A stretch of 43,502 nucleotides of DNA from contig CADCJX010000020.1 in the NCBI GenBank assembly GCA_902801885.1, positions 1 to 43,502 on the forward strand, read 5' to 3'. The notes under the pieces were generated by a model. That model searched no databases. It was not told where the DNA came from and saw only the letters and a list, made by a program, of their open reading frames with translations. Numbering within the stretch: the first letter of the stretch is position 1; each line of letters starts with the position of its first letter. The DNA is from an uncultured Bacteroidia bacterium. GTDB lineage: Bacteria; Bacteroidota; Bacteroidia; Bacteroidales; UBA932. A program made the position numbers and the translations under genes. Positions 18,530-29,465 of this stretch are shown one piece after another.

Positions 18530-21500
18530 TTGAAGATATATGGTTTACCTGACTTGAAACTAACTTCCTTCTTAACATCTCCATAGCGCACGGTGTACTT
18601 CCCGGTGAAATCAGGGACAATGACCGCTTGCTGGAGAATTCCGTCCTTCCAGGTGATGTCAACGGTGTATCCTCCGCGGGCACGCAAGCCCCGGACTTCC
18701 CCGTCGCTCCATGAAGAAGGGAGTGCGGGAAGGAGATGGATTTCGCCCGAATGTGACTGGAGAAGCATCTCAGCAATGCCTGCCGTCCCACCGAAATTAC
18801 CATCTATCTGGAAAGGGGGATGGGTGTCGAACATGTTGCTCTGGGTCGACTTTGACAACAGGGCATCTACATTTGCTCCTGCCTCTTCCCCGTCACGCAG
18901 ACGGGCGTAGAAATTGATCAGCCATGCCCTGCTCCATCCGGTGTAGGAACCTTGGCGCGTGACAGGATCCTCATTGTACTTTCTCCTTCGCTCAATCGTG
19001 CGCTTTGCAGCAGCGAAAAGCTCGGGGTTCCGGTCGGTTATTACTGTTCCGGGATAGAGTCCGAAAAGATGGGACATGTGGCGATGGCCGGGCTCGACTT
19101 CCTCATAATCCTCGATCCATTCCTGAATAGTGTTGTAGCGCTGACCGACCTTGATCGGGGGCAGTTTGCCAAGGGCATCTTCCAACCTGGCAGAGAAATC
19201 CTTGTCTTCACCGAGCAGATCGGAAGCCTGGATGCATGCACGGAAGAGTTCGGTCGCGATTTCGACATCCATTGTTGCTGAATATGTCAGGTTGAACATC
19301 TTACCGTCAGGCATCCTGTAGGCATTTTCGGGAGAGTTCGAAGGAGCGGTAGCCAGGTAGCCGTTCCTGTCCGTGACCATGAAGGACAACAGGAATTCTG
19401 CGGCCTCCTTCATAGCCGGGTAGGCCTGAGTCCTGAGATAATCCTTGTCGCAGGTGAACTGGTAGTGGTCCCAGAGATGCAAGGTCAGCCAAGGTCCTGC
19501 GATCGGGAATGTTCCCCAGCCCACTCCGTCACTTATGGATGTGTGGCCGAAGGGATCGGAGACATGGTTTACGGTCCAGCCTTCCGCTCCGAAGGTTTTC
19601 CTTGCCGTCACCCTGCCAGGCACCCTGATGGCATTGATCCAGTCCGAATAAGGGATCACTGTCTCGGAAAGGTTGCAGACCTCAGCCGGCCAGTAGTTCA
19701 TCTGGATGTTGATGTTGGTGTGGAAGTCGGAATTCCAGGCGGCATTCATGTCCTGGTTCCAAATTCCCTGGAGATTGGCAGGAAGGACGCCCGGGCGACG
19801 GGAAGAGCCGGCCAGAAGATAGCGGCCGAATTGAAAATAAAGGGCGGCAAGGGCAGGATCGGACACACCTTTTTTCATCGCCATAAGTCTCTCATCAGTA
19901 GGAATATCCGCCCTGGAGGGGTCCCCAAGAGCCAGGGATACGCGCCCCATGACAGATTTATGGTCTTCTGTGTGACGGCAGAGAAGGTCTTGGTAAGAAA
20001 GGCTGGAAACAGCTCCCAACTGGCTTGTACATAGTGCTTCAGGGTCGATCGAGCGGTCGAAATCCAGCTTTGACATGTTATAATCTGTGTTCATCGCAAC
20101 CAGAAGGACCACCTCGTCTGCTTTCTCGACATAGATGGCATCTCCCCCTGAAAAGGTAGCTCCCCCTTTTGTACGGACCTTGATCCGTCCTGCGAATTTC
20201 ATGTGCGGTCCAGGGACCCCGGCTCCCTCGTCAGGGAGGTCGACTATCTGGCCGTTTATAACAATCTCATCCTTGCCTTCGACTCTAACCGACGCATCCT
20301 TTTGCCTCCTGTAGGAAGCCTTGAGAGTCAAGGCCCCGGGTTGGTCGGAGGACAGCCTGACCACCAGCACATTATCCGGAGCTGAAGCGAAGACTTCCCT
20401 CCTGAAACGGATTCCGCCCGCAGAATATTCCGTAGTCGCTACTCCCGGAATCAGTTCGAGAGAACGGACATACTCTTTCGTGCCCTCTGGAAAGACTGAC
20501 TTCCATTTCGTACTCCCACGATCGAAGAAATCCAGGTCAAGTTCTCCGAAAGACTGGTAGGAACGTATCCTGAGAGGATTCCCTGCCAGGTTTTTCTGAG
20601 CAAGGTCATTAGCCTCTGCGATTTTACCATCCAGCAGAAGTTTCTGGATTTCAGGCATTATGGCCGAAGCATCAGCATTACCGTCAGCTGGGCAGCCGGC
20701 CCAGAGACTTTCCTCGTTGAGCTGGATAGTCTCATTCCAGGGATCGCCGAAAACCATGGCACCGATGCGCCCGTTTCCGACCGGCAGGGCCTCATTCCAA
20801 TCTTTTGCAGGATGGCGGTACCAAAGTACGGACGACATGTCTTTCCCAGGTGAATCAGGATCGTAGACAAAGTCGTCAAAGAAAGCCGTCCCTGCCGGAG
20901 ACTTGGTGTTGTAGCTGAAGAGAGCTACCCGGACTCCTTTCCAAAAGCCATAGAGCGCACGGAAAGGATCCCCTGCCTCTGTGAATAACTTCCCGTCAGG
21001 ACTATAGCTGAACCGGAACACTCCTGACTCTGCATCAAATGACAGACGGAGCCAGACCTTTCCGGATCCATATTCCTTAATAGGGATGAATCCTCCATCC
21101 TTGCCCGCCATCAGCTTCCTGGACCCGCCTTCCTGGCTGATGCCTATGCAGTAGTTATCCTTGCCCATGCAGGAAAGGCCTGCGAACTGCCCGTCAGCCA
21201 TGTTGCCGGGATCCAGGCAGACTGTATAGGATCCATTTAATCCCATGATCTTCTGGGAGATGGTGTTGCGTGCCTTGCGGAAAGAGCCGGCAGTCTGGGC
21301 ATCGATTGCCAGGGAGCCCTTGCGGCGTGTCAAGGACCATGCACCGTCTACAGGGTTATGGTTGAACTGCCACTGGAGGCCAAGCCTGGAAGAAGAGAAA
21401 TCGTCGGAGGAGGCAGGCAGGCACCGCTGCTGCGGTTTCGCGCTCTTGGGCTTTGTCCAGCCCTTCACCGGTTCACCTACACCGTTCCCGTCATAGTCTT

Positions 21501-23097
21501 CACCTATCACAGGCCAACCGTCAGCCCAATGCATCGGCTGGAGATGGACAACCCTGCCAAGCGGGTCAGTATGTTGGAAATGCATGAACCACCATTCCCC
21601 AAAAGGAGTGTCCACGATAGAACCCTGGTGAGGCCCGTTGATCCCGGTTGAACCTGTCTCAAGAACTACCTTGCGCTCATAGGGTCCATAGATGTTCTTC
21701 GAACGTAATACTGTCTGCCATCCTTGACGGACTCCGCCTTCAGGAATACTCAGGTAGTAGTAGTCTCCGAATTTATGGAATTTCGTTCCTTCCGCGACCG
21801 GGCCCTCGTACACAGTGACTCCATCATCGAGGAGTTCGCTGCCGTCTGAAGACATCTTGTGGACAATGATCGGGCCGGCCCCCACGCGGCTGTGACCAAG
21901 GTAGGCCGTACCGTCCTCGTCCCAGAATGGGCAGGGGTCTTCCCAACCGGCAGTGGCCTTCACACAATGAAGCGGCGACCACGGCCCTTCAGGTTTCCTG
22001 GCCGAGCTCATGAACAAACCTTCGTCAGGAGTGCAGAAAAAGACATAATAGCGGCCGCCATGGAACCTGATGCTCGGGGCCCAGGATCCCTTGGCGTATT
22101 TTTCCATTGAATCCCAGCCCGGAAGGTCGAACCTGTCATAGATCTGGGATATGAGCTTCCAGTTGACAAGGTCCTTGGACTCGAGGACCTGCATGCCCAT
22201 GAAATGGAAATCGGAGGCGACCATGTAGTAGGTGTCTCCGACTCGTATCACATCCGGATCTGAATAATCTGCAGCAAGGACAGGGTTGAGGTACCGGCCA
22301 TTACCGGTGTCTCCCCATGAAGGGAGCTTTATCTCCTTCTTCAAAAACAGGTTACATTTTGCAGGTTGGTCGGTGTTGATAAAATCGACCCCCATCCTGT
22401 AGAGTGCGTCATAGGCAGACTCGTTGTCCGGAGCGCCCCAGAAACGGATCGGTTTCCCGACAGCATGGCAGGCATCTATTGCTGCAGCAATAGCTTCATA
22501 ATCAGGCTTATTCATCTGACCGCTACCATTCCAATCCTTTGCATGGCGCTTGAAATAGGTGCTGATCATGGCTATCCTTTCAAGTTGGCCGGGAGTGTAA
22601 AGCAGTTTTCCATCCTTGAAATCCCCATCGAACCAGACCCAAGATGGCCACTTCCCAAAATCATCCGGCGCCGGAATGGCTCCGGTGATCACAAGACGGA
22701 CTCCGTCCTCAACTGCGAACACATCTTTGAATTCCTCAGCGATGGCAACGACTCCAGGCAGGGATTCTGCGGTCTTGACATCGACCACAAGCTGCAAGCG
22801 AGCGTCACTGCCCTCCCAGAGACGTCCACCATTGGCACGGAAAAGCGAAACTATAGGCTCGATGTACATGGCACGGAGGTTACGCTCTGGTGTGAGGTCT
22901 TCGCGGTTGTGGGCAACGAGGATCTCTCCGTCCTTCAGGTATACATCCGCCTCGATCGAAGTACAGCGCTGTGAATAGGCTTCCCAGAAGGGAACCATGT
23001 GATCATAATCGTTGTGGGAATGAATTGCAACCGGACGCTGCGCGTATGCTCCCGCGACTACGATCAGGGAAGCAAGTACAGAAACAAGTTTTCGCAT
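18526..23097 (-). CDS. GDPD–GH43–GH95 triple fusion hydrolase
   Basis: This 1523-residue exported protein (signal peptide about 1–19) carries three enzymes in one open frame. Residues about 20–255 form a glycerophosphodiester-phosphodiesterase-like TIM barrel: AIHSHNDY (His26, His28), SIEADVYLKDG (Glu49, Asp51) and AHN (His63), ending FINTDQP. Residues about 262–560 are a GH43 propeller with Asp280 (SDPDVI), Asp387 (EDPCPF) and Glu436 (AEGTKF), followed by a β-sandwich to about 747. Residues about 757–1523 are a GH95 enzyme (α-L-fucosidase or α-L-galactosidase), with ALPVGNGRIGAMVFGD and NLQGIWNQDMNAAWNSDFH. The start is 12 bases after the OstA-like gene, with no promoter in the gap. All three catalytic sets look intact. 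Confidence 0.88.
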   Translation of the reverse strand: MRKLVSVLASLIVVAGAYAQRPVAIHSHNDYDHMVPFWEAYSQRCTSIEADVYLKDGEILVAHNREDLTPERNLRAMYIEPIVSLFRANGGRLWEGSDARLQLVVDVKTAESLPGVVAIAEEFKDVFAVEDGVRLVITGAIPAPDDFGKWPSWVWFDGDFKDGKLLYTPGQLERIAMISTYFKRHAKDWNGSGQMNKPDYEAIAAAIDACHAVGKPIRFWGAPDNESAYDALYRMGVDFINTDQPAKCNLFLKKEIKLPSWGDTGNGRYLNPVLAADYSDPDVIRVGDTYYMVASDFHFMGMQVLESKDLVNWKLISQIYDRFDLPGWDSMEKYAKGSWAPSIRFHGGRYYVFFCTPDEGLFMSSARKPEGPWSPLHCVKATAGWEDPCPFWDEDGTAYLGHSRVGAGPIIVHKMSSDGSELLDDGVTVYEGPVAEGTKFHKFGDYYYLSIPEGGVRQGWQTVLRSKNIYGPYERKVVLETGSTGINGPHQGSIVDTPFGEWWFMHFQHTDPLGRVVHLQPMHWADGWPVIGEDYDGNGVGEPVKGWTKPKSAKPQQRCLPASSDDFSSSRLGLQWQFNHNPVDGAWSLTRRKGSLAIDAQTAGSFRKARNTISQKIMGLNGSYTVCLDPGNMADGQFAGLSCMGKDNYCIGISQEGGSRKLMAGKDGGFIPIKEYGSGKVWLRLSFDAESGVFRFSYSPDGKLFTEAGDPFRALYGFWKGVRVALFSYNTKSPAGTAFFDDFVYDPDSPGKDMSSVLWYRHPAKDWNEALPVGNGRIGAMVFGDPWNETIQLNEESLWAGCPADGNADASAIMPEIQKLLLDGKIAEANDLAQKNLAGNPLRIRSYQSFGELDLDFFDRGSTKWKSVFPEGTKEYVRSLELIPGVATTEYSAGGIRFRREVFASAPDNVLVVRLSSDQPGALTLKASYRRQKDASVRVEGKDEIVINGQIVDLPDEGAGVPGPHMKFAGRIKVRTKGGATFSGGDAIYVEKADEVVLLVAMNTDYNMSKLDFDRSIDPEALCTSQLGAVSSLSYQDLLCRHTEDHKSVMGRVSLALGDPSRADIPTDERLMAMKKGVSDPALAALYFQFGRYLLAGSSRRPGVLPANLQGIWNQDMNAAWNSDFHTNINIQMNYWPAEVCNLSETVIPYSDWINAIRVPGRVTARKTFGAEGWTVNHVSDPFGHTSISDGVGWGTFPIAGPWLTLHLWDHYQFTCDKDYLRTQAYPAMKEAAEFLLSFMVTDRNGYLATAPSNSPENAYRMPDGKMFNLTYSATMDVEIATELFRACIQASDLLGEDKDFSARLEDALGKLPPIKVGQRYNTIQEWIEDYEEVEPGHRHMSHLFGLYPGTVITDRNPELFAAAKRTIERRRKYNEDPVTRQGSYTGWSRAWLINFYARLRDGEEAGANVDALLSKSTQSNMFDTHPPFQIDGNFGGTAGIAEMLLQSHSGEIHLLPALPSSWSDGEVRGLRARGGYTVDITWKDGILQQAVIVPDFTGKYTVRYGDVKKEVSFKSGKPYIFK

Positions 23098-23109
23098 ATT
23101 CAGAGACTA

Positions 23110-25626
23110 TTATTTCAAGGATTTTTCTTCCTTTCTGGCTTTCTGCTTCTCGAACTTGGCCTTGTAGCCCTCGAGGATCTTCTGCTCCTTGGCCTCGCGC
23201 TTGGCACGAGCCTTAAGCATCTTTTCCATCTTGATCCGCTGCTTTTCCTGCCGTTTTGCCTCTTTCTTTGCAGCTTTTTCAGCATCCTTCGCATCCAATG
23301 CGGCCCATTTAGCCTCCTTCCTGGACGCTCTTTCCTGCCTTATCTTTTCCCTCTCTGCCTGTTTCGCTTCCCTCTCGGCCTTTTGCTTTGCCTTCAGTTC
23401 CGCCTTGGGATCAGCAGGTATCGCTGCCTTGAGAGCCTCGATGCTCTTCCCGGACAGCAGAGAGTCTATCTGTTCAGCATTAAGTTCTATTGTGTCAGCT
23501 CTTTCAGAAGGAGATGCTGCCTTAAGGGAATCCAGAGGCGCCGGAACGGCAAGAGTATCGGCCTGTGCTCCTTCAGCCGGCTCGCCATCGTTCTCTTCAC
23601 CACTGTCTTCAAGGGAAGCCTGCATGGCTTCAAGAGCCTTACGCTCCTCTTCGAGGCGCTTTTGTTCCGCCTGACGTTCCCTCTTTTTCTCCCTGGCAGC
23701 CTTCAAGTCTTTGTCCAGTTGCTCGAGATAGCCGGGGAAATATTCATCAGTGTATTGGAAGACAGGCTGGCTGATCTTGAGGTATTTCTCCCTCTCGCTC
23801 TCCCTCGGGACGTACGAAGTCACATCCTCGGGACCTGTAGGGCGTTTTTCGGGCTGCCAATCGAAGCCTTTGAGAACCCTTTCGTCCTTCTTCAGCTGGA
23901 CTACGGGATAAGCATCGCTTTTGACCTCCTCGAAATAGCTCAGATCGTAAAGGTTGCCGTCCCTGAAAGTAGCCGTCAACATCTTGGCTGCAAACTTGTT
24001 GACTGTGGCCAGGGCGCCATTTTCTTCCAGGAAGAATACACCTGAGGCGCCACCCATTGAATCAAAACGCTGCAACCCACCGGTTGAATCGAAGTAAGCC
24101 ATCATCTCCGCCCCCTTTATCTGGTCGAAGAACAGGGAATCCTCCTGGAAAGCAATGAAAGCATTTGACATCAGACTGGCCTTCTCGATACTGCGGTTCT
24201 TGATAACTACAGAGATGCTGTCTGATGAATATTGCCTGTTAATCTCGTTCCAGACTATTGGATTCTTGTAAAGGCGGACCAGGGAATCCAGATCATTGTA
24301 GACAAGGGAGTCGCATGCCACCTGCATGTCTCTCTTGAACACCCTTACATTGTGCAGACAACGCAGGAAACCGATCCTGGTGGTGTCTTTAGGCTGATTT
24401 GAGAGAGAATCAGCCACAGCCAGGGAATCAGGAGCAGCCAAGGCGAGCGAGTCTGGGACTTGTAGTGCGAGACCTCCCCCAGTTCTCCGGCCCAGGGCAG
24501 CCGCTGCATTTGGATCCTCTTCCAAGAGCTGTTTCAAGGCCGCTTCGGCAGCTGCCTTTGCCTCTTCCGCAGCTTTGACACGGTATTCGGTGATAGGATC
24601 AACATTGATATCCTTCAGCCTCGTTTCTGCTGCGGTTATCTCATTTTCCGGGATGTCACACTTCGGGACGGTCCAATAAACAATTTCGTCACCTCCTACA
24701 TAGACGGTGTCCTTTCCGGCTTTTTCCTCTGAAACAACGATCACTGCAGGATCCCGTGCCATCCTGATGTACTGGAGGCTGTCGATGTACTGCATGTATC
24801 CGGCCACTGCCGCAACCTGCCTGCTAGTGTCCAGAAGTTCCACATTGCCGAACATTTCGGCATCTTCGGTCAGACGATTATAGATCAGCGAATCCGACCA
24901 GGCCTCCTGGGTGTCGGTCATGATGTGGACGTTACTCGTGAAAGTAAAGATCTCACTTTTACGGTCGTACCAACCCGAATCGGAGGAAAGCATGTTGTCG
25001 TCCCTCCAAGCATGAGTGTTGTTGGTGAACACCGCGACTCCGGTCTCCGTGTTATAGTCCAGGGACCTTGTCTTGACGAACACCGAGTCGGTAAACATGT
25101 TGACGCTGCCGAAGAAATTGAACGTCTTTATCTTTGAATCGTATGTCCCTTCCGTACTCTCAATGAGCTGGCCATCCTTATCCTTGAAGGCCCCTCCCCT
25201 CGTAAAAGTTGCGACGCTGTCCTTAGTGTTGTAGTCCAGATACCTTGTCCGCAGTGTATTCTTGTCCTTGTCCTGAAGCTGGACCACTGAACCACGGAAC
25301 TGAGCCACGTTCTGATCGATCAAGTAGTCCAACTTGTCGCTGCTCAGCACTGTCCGGTTCTGGATGATTTTGACATGGCCTATCGCCTTGATTACGTTCT
25401 CGTTGACATTCCAGAGAGCGGTGTCGCAAAGAAGCAGGGTCGCATTATGCTCGAAACGGGCATTACCGAGAGCCTGCCTGAAACTGTTCCCATTTTCATC
25501 AACTTGCTGGAGTTTGTCACACCCAAGGAGACGTACGAGGGAATCCTTCCGCTCGGTCCTCTGGGCGAAAAGGCTGCAGGAGAGCAGAATCAGAATTGCA
25601 GAGAATATTATTCCCCTGCGCAACAT
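23110..25626 (-). CDS. OstA/LptA-like envelope protein with Lys/Glu-rich tail
   Basis: This 838-residue protein has a signal peptide (about 1–21, ending LFAQ). A long OstA-type repeat region follows (about 30–500), with recurring short β-strand patterns such as VKIIQNRTVLSSDKLDY and TRSLDYNTETGVAVF. OstA/LptA proteins bridge lipopolysaccharide from the inner to the outer membrane. After about residue 630 the composition changes to an extremely charged Lys/Glu/Ala/Arg region that should form long helices or coiled coils, ending KKEEKSLK-like with no barrel strand. The start codon shares one base with the stop of the surA gene. Its role in LPS export is inferred from the family and operon. Confidence 0.75.
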   Translation of the reverse strand: MLRRGIIFSAILILLSCSLFAQRTERKDSLVRLLGCDKLQQVDENGNSFRQALGNARFEHNATLLLCDTALWNVNENVIKAIGHVKIIQNRTVLSSDKLDYLIDQNVAQFRGSVVQLQDKDKNTLRTRYLDYNTKDSVATFTRGGAFKDKDGQLIESTEGTYDSKIKTFNFFGSVNMFTDSVFVKTRSLDYNTETGVAVFTNNTHAWRDDNMLSSDSGWYDRKSEIFTFTSNVHIMTDTQEAWSDSLIYNRLTEDAEMFGNVELLDTSRQVAAVAGYMQYIDSLQYIRMARDPAVIVVSEEKAGKDTVYVGGDEIVYWTVPKCDIPENEITAAETRLKDINVDPITEYRVKAAEEAKAAAEAALKQLLEEDPNAAAALGRRTGGGLALQVPDSLALAAPDSLAVADSLSNQPKDTTRIGFLRCLHNVRVFKRDMQVACDSLVYNDLDSLVRLYKNPIVWNEINRQYSSDSISVVIKNRSIEKASLMSNAFIAFQEDSLFFDQIKGAEMMAYFDSTGGLQRFDSMGGASGVFFLEENGALATVNKFAAKMLTATFRDGNLYDLSYFEEVKSDAYPVVQLKKDERVLKGFDWQPEKRPTGPEDVTSYVPRESEREKYLKISQPVFQYTDEYFPGYLEQLDKDLKAAREKKRERQAEQKRLEEERKALEAMQASLEDSGEENDGEPAEGAQADTLAVPAPLDSLKAASPSERADTIELNAEQIDSLLSGKSIEALKAAIPADPKAELKAKQKAEREAKQAEREKIRQERASRKEAKWAALDAKDAEKAAKKEAKRQEKQRIKMEKMLKARAKREAKEQKILEGYKAKFEKQKARKEEKSLK

Positions 25627-27020
25627 CAGTCTTCAGAGAACTTGGAAGCCCATCCGGAACGATGGAAATCGCAATCCTTGAACATCGGATCGATCACGAT
25701 GCGGGTCTCTGCGATCTTCTTGTCGAGGAATTCATCTACAGCTGCCATCTGCTTGGCACGCTTTACCTCAGCCTGAAGCTGTGAGAAATCATCATTGAAG
25801 GAAGCAGTGTGGGCAGGGATGATCTTGTCCACCCGGATGATCTTGTAGTTGGTCTTGCCCACTACGAAGTCTTTTTCCTGATCCTGGCGTCCGTCATTAT
25901 CCGTGGACTGTACAGGTTCGGAAATCTCTCCTTCCTTGAGGTCTTTGATCGCCCTGTAGTCTTCGGGCTTAAGCTGGTCGATCTCGAAATAGGACGATCC
26001 TGTGTTGGGATCGGACATCTGGCCGCCGTTGGTCTTGGTGGGAGCATCCTGGGAATAGAAGTTGGCTGCCATCTTGAAGGTGACGGCTCCGTTCAGGATC
26101 TCGGTACGGAGGCTGTCGAGTGTCTTGAAAGCCTTGTCACGGTCCTGAGTCGTGTACTGGGGTTTCATCAGGATGTGACGGGCATTGAACATGTCGCCCT
26201 TCTTCTCAATGACTTCGATTATATGGAATCCGTCAGGAGTCTCCACTATCTGTGAGATCACACCCGGCTTCAGGGCCATCGCAGCGTCGGAGAACGCAGG
26301 CCAGAAGATGGATTTTGAAGCCATTCCCAGTTCACCGCCCCTGCGGGAACTGCCGGGATCCTCTGAATACATCCTGGCCAAGGTGGAGAACTTCTCTCCG
26401 TTGATGATCCTCTCCCTGAGCTCCAGAAGCTTCTCGCGGACGGCAAGGTCAGCAGCTTCGCGGTCAGGATAGAGACAGATCTGGCTGAGCTGGTACTTGA
26501 TCGGGACTATAGGAAGGTTGTTGGCATCCACGGTGTCAAGATACTCCTTGACATCATGGGGGGTCATGTCAGGAATCTTCTTCATGATATTAGCCTGTTC
26601 ACCCTGGGTAAGGCTCATGTCTTCGTACTGCTTCCTCCAGTCCTGGCGCAGGCGGTACAAAGGCTTCCCGAAATACTCCTCAAGCTTCTCCTCTCCACCC
26701 AGATAGGTAAGGTACTGGTCTATCCTCTGGGCCAGCATAGCCTCGACGTTCGACTGATCCACGGTAAGCGAATCGATACGTGCCTGCATGAGGAACAGTT
26801 TGGATTCCAGGATGCTTTCCAGGACTTCGCAGCGCACGTTCTGGTCGGAGGACAATCCTTGTGCCCCCCTTTCCTTCACAGACGACTCGATGTCGGAAAT
26901 CATGATCGCCTCGTTGCCGACCACGGCCACGGTCTTGTCGATGTACTTGTATTTCTGTGCTGAAGCCATCGTGCAAGCAAACACGACAGCCATAAGTGTG
27001 AGAGTAGCTTTCCTTGTCAT
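25626..27020 (-). CDS. surA: SurA-like periplasmic peptidyl-prolyl isomerase
   Basis: This 464-residue exported chaperone (signal peptide about 1–21, ending ASAQ) has an N-terminal SurA helical domain beginning VAVVGNEAIMISDIE. Two parvulin domains follow at about 170–275 and 280–390. The first contains YSEDPGSSRRGGELGMA and GFHIIEVIEKKGD; the second begins NARHILMKP. SurA proteins assist outer-membrane protein folding. The gene sits 6 bases after a smaller SurA-like gene and overlaps the OstA-like gene by one base. The cluster therefore encodes an envelope-assembly set. Confidence 0.9.
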   Translation of the reverse strand: MTRKATLTLMAVVFACTMASAQKYKYIDKTVAVVGNEAIMISDIESSVKERGAQGLSSDQNVRCEVLESILESKLFLMQARIDSLTVDQSNVEAMLAQRIDQYLTYLGGEEKLEEYFGKPLYRLRQDWRKQYEDMSLTQGEQANIMKKIPDMTPHDVKEYLDTVDANNLPIVPIKYQLSQICLYPDREAADLAVREKLLELRERIINGEKFSTLARMYSEDPGSSRRGGELGMASKSIFWPAFSDAAMALKPGVISQIVETPDGFHIIEVIEKKGDMFNARHILMKPQYTTQDRDKAFKTLDSLRTEILNGAVTFKMAANFYSQDAPTKTNGGQMSDPNTGSSYFEIDQLKPEDYRAIKDLKEGEISEPVQSTDNDGRQDQEKDFVVGKTNYKIIRVDKIIPAHTASFNDDFSQLQAEVKRAKQMAAVDEFLDKKIAETRIVIDPMFKDCDFHRSGWASKFSED

Positions 27021-27026
27021 TTCTAG

Positions 27027-27884
27027 CTAGTAAATTTCAAAATTCCCTTTGACAGAGGCATCTTCTATCAAGTCTCGTTCCAAAGTGGACAGGAGGGCAT
27101 GCTTCCGGCCGCTGATGATTATGTCCTTGATGTTCTCCTCACAGAATTCAATCGGAGCCGTTTCTCCTGCCTTGACCATGTCCGCGACATAGGCCACGCA
27201 GACATTTCCTTCCTGGTCTGGTATCTCTATGAAAGATCCGTTTTTCCTGGAAAGCATCTCAACATAGTCCACGCCGAACTCAGCCGCCAGTGAAGCCGCA
27301 TCCATCCAGGTCTCGGAGAAATCCAGGTAACGCTGGGCAGAATTGAAGGCCACGCTGTCAGCCGCAATCACATCCTCGACGTCCGAGGAGGACATCAGCT
27401 TCTTGATTTTCTGGAGATTGGGAGAATCCTTCGCTATCTTCATGAACCGAGCCTTGAGGACCGGACGCTCCAGGGAGAAACTCTCTTTGTGCGAGTTGTA
27501 GTAGTCGTTTACCGCAGCAGCAGTCACGGTCGTGTCAAGCCTTTCAGCAACATATTTCTGCTCATAGCGGTACCTCAGCAAGGACTGGCGGTAGGCCTCG
27601 AGTTCCTTCGACACATCCTTGTCCTCCTTGCTGAGCTTCTGCTCGGCAATGTCCTGGAAGGCCTTGTCCGTAGCCCATGAATTGATGTACAATTCTGCAA
27701 GATGTGTACTGTCTTCAGGGCTTATCCCGTTGGGGATCAGATCTTCCAGTTCAGAACGATAGAGTTTGTGCCCACCAAGTTTGGCCACCACTTCTCCGTC
27801 ATGAATATACGACTGTATGGCCTTGCATGAGGGCAAGACAGCGGCAATGACCGAGAAGACAGCTATGACCAGACGGCGCGGCAT
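27027..27884 (-). CDS. SurA N-domain-like lipoprotein, no clear PPIase domain
   Basis: This 285-residue protein has a lipoprotein signal ending VLPSC (Cys20). The body begins VVAKLGGHKLYRSELEDLIP, typical of the SurA/PrsA-like N-terminal chaperone domain, and is mostly helical. No parvulin GGELG-like motif is visible, so it is probably a chaperone without isomerase activity. It lies between guaB (6 bases upstream) and surA (6 bases downstream). Confidence 0.75.
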   Translation of the reverse strand: MPRRLVIAVFSVIAAVLPSCKAIQSYIHDGEVVAKLGGHKLYRSELEDLIPNGISPEDSTHLAELYINSWATDKAFQDIAEQKLSKEDKDVSKELEAYRQSLLRYRYEQKYVAERLDTTVTAAAVNDYYNSHKESFSLERPVLKARFMKIAKDSPNLQKIKKLMSSSDVEDVIAADSVAFNSAQRYLDFSETWMDAASLAAEFGVDYVEMLSRKNGSFIEIPDQEGNVCVAYVADMVKAGETAPIEFCEENIKDIIISGRKHALLSTLERDLIEDASVKGNFEIY

Positions 27885-27890
27885 CGGACT

Positions 27891-29410
<1,520 letters not shown>

Positions 29411-29442
29411 TTTGAAAACCATTATAACTATTATTATCTTTG
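29411..29442 (+). promoter_or_regulatory. promoter of the Ig-like/FISUMP lipoprotein gene
   Basis: TTTG (29411–29414), 20 bases, then TATCTTTG (29435–29442): a near-ideal Bacteroidota promoter. It places the transcript start downstream of the TTG at 29412, so the ATG at 29466 is the real start. Confidence 0.75.
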
Positions 29443-29465
29443 GAAAGATAAAACCACATTCTGCC

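Noticed and set aside
22999-24045. 348-codon plus-strand open frame with a hydrophobic, membrane-like translation
   Set aside because: It is the antisense of the Lys/Glu-rich tail of the OstA-like gene. Lys and Glu codons read backwards give Phe and Leu, which explains both the openness and the hydrophobicity.
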